The notes beneath the pieces are model-generated. The model made no database searches. It was not told where the DNA came from and saw only the letters and a program-made list of their open reading frames with translations. From Hwanghaeella grinnelliae (GTDB lineage Bacteria > Pseudomonadota > Alphaproteobacteria > UBA8366 > Aestuariispiraceae), in contig NZ_SADE01000002.1 in assembly GCF_004005845.1 (NCBI RefSeq), positions 372,421 through 436,420 of the forward strand: DNA of 64,000 nucleotides. The letters run 5' to 3'. Position numbers and translations under genes: made by a program. This document shows, piece by piece, positions 63,384-64,000 of this stretch; the first letter of the stretch is position 1, and every line of letters begins with the position of its first letter.

Positions 63384-63803
63384 TTAGCCGTCCAAGGAAT
63401 CCAGGGCTTTCTGGAATCGGCCGGCATGACTCTTTTCCGCTTTCGCAAGCGTTTCGAACCAATCGGCGATTTCGTCGAAGCCTTCTTCCCGCGCCGTGCG
63501 CGCCATACCCGGATACATATCCGTGTATTCGTGGGTTTCCCCGGCGATTGCGGCTTTCAGGTTGTCGGAGGTCCCGCCGATCGGCTCACCGGTCGCGGGG
63601 TCGCCAACTTCTTCGAGGAACTCGAGATGACCGTGGGCGTGGCCGGTTTCGCCTTCCGCGGTCGAGCGGAAAACGGTGGCGACGTCGTTGTAGCCTTCGA
63701 TATCGGCCTTCTGAGCGAAATACAGGTATCGGCGGTTCGCCTGGCTTTCACCGGAGAACGCATCTTTCAGATTATTTTCGGTTTTGCTGCCTTGGAGCGA
63801 CAT
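63384..63803 (-). CDS. Rubrerythrin-like diiron protein
   Basis: A 139-residue protein with only the ferritin-like diiron domain: [49 protein letters not shown] provides the first E and ExxH metal ligands, and [42 protein letters not shown] provides the second set. The C-terminal rubredoxin domain of classic rubrerythrin is absent. It probably reduces peroxide. The ATG has a strong AAAAGGAGGG site. It is the first gene of the set with the Fe-S protein and DUF3501. Confidence 0.93.
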   Translation of the reverse strand: MSLQGSKTENNLKDAFSGESQANRRYLYFAQKADIEGYNDVATVFRSTAEGETGHAHGHLEFLEEVGDPATGEPIGGTSDNLKAAIAGETHEYTDMYPGMARTAREEGFDEIADWFETLAKAEKSHAGRFQKALDSLDG

Positions 63804-63949
63804 GGAACCCTCCTTTTATTCTCTCCCATTGTGCCGGGTTCGGGCAGTGCACCCGCCCAGCCGGACATACACCAACATGGGCTGTCAGTCTGGCCCAGGA
63901 TTGTTGGTTGCGTACAATATGGGACGGGGGAATTAAGGAGTCAATTATT

Positions 63950-63976
63950 TTAGAAACGTTCCAATAACGTTTCTAA
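63950..63976. promoter_or_regulatory. Perfect palindrome near the window end
   Basis: TTAGAAACGTT (63950-63960) and AACGTTTCTAA (63966-63976) form a perfect 11-bp inverted repeat around a five-base spacer, about 150 bases upstream of the rubrerythrin start. It may be an operator of that operon or a hairpin of a gene beyond the window. The weak T-run after it makes a terminator less likely. Confidence 0.5.
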
Positions 63977-64000
63977 GATTTTTGATCTAGGTCGATTTTC

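Overview
The window looks like chromosomal DNA of a GC-rich alphaproteobacterium, probably a Rhodospirillales-type lineage. The evidence is the aerobic-type cobalamin genes (cobN, cobO, cobQ, cobD), an mmcB homologue, short-spaced ubiE/ubiB and coaBC/dut genes, and a dnaA-rpsT / gyrB-recF-dnaN region like those of this class. No tRNA, rRNA, CRISPR array or intact insertion sequence was seen. The genus cannot be fixed from the sequence alone.

Layout. 0-10 kb: a NYN-domain protein, an ammonium transporter fused to a histidine kinase, a cobalamin riboswitch driving a HupE-type (probably cobalt) transporter, a Maf-type flagellin-glycosylation protein, a second hybrid-less histidine kinase, a DUF6165 protein and a TPR-glycosyltransferase. 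10-20.4 kb: a region rich in c-di-GMP signalling. It holds a c-di-GMP-I (GEMM-I) riboswitch in front of two FliL-like membrane proteins, then thrC, an AsmA-like protein, mmcB, hldE, a membrane sensor with a catalytically degenerate HD-GYP domain, a LapG-like periplasmic protease and a degenerate EAL protein. 20.4-31.3 kb: cobD, cobQ, a SYLF protein, cobO and cobN, the last three lying downstream of the fabA-fabB-fabI fatty-acid genes on the same strand.

31.5-36.5 kb: a segment with an IclR regulator, a DapA-family aldolase, a DUF2207 membrane protein, LemA and a small membrane protein. It is bracketed by two direct copies of the last 49 bp of gyrB, one the real gene end and the other a decayed remnant. 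This suggests an old site-specific insertion at the gyrB 3' end. 36.5-45.7 kb: gyrB, recF, dnaN, an Rrf2 regulator divergent from a methyltransferase, dnaA and rpsT. No DnaA-box cluster was visible, so the replication origin is probably elsewhere.

46-57.3 kb: enoyl-CoA hydratase, a small exported protein, mutM, then a forward run ubiE-phyH-ubiB-coaBC-dut, then tag, a YciI protein and a TetR regulator with two palindromic operators, then tyrA and moeB. 57.3-64 kb: a MATE exporter, a MarC protein, a D-2-hydroxyacid dehydrogenase, an exported SH3 protein and a three-gene iron-protein module (rubrerythrin, a heterodisulfide-reductase-like Fe-S protein, DUF3501).

The most interesting points are the c-di-GMP riboswitch with the surrounding set of catalytically dead c-di-GMP domains and a LapG-type protease, the duplicated gyrB end, and the ammonium-sensing kinase. 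Starts were re-chosen by ribosome-binding site and family alignment wherever the longest frame was implausible. Coordinates include the stop codon.
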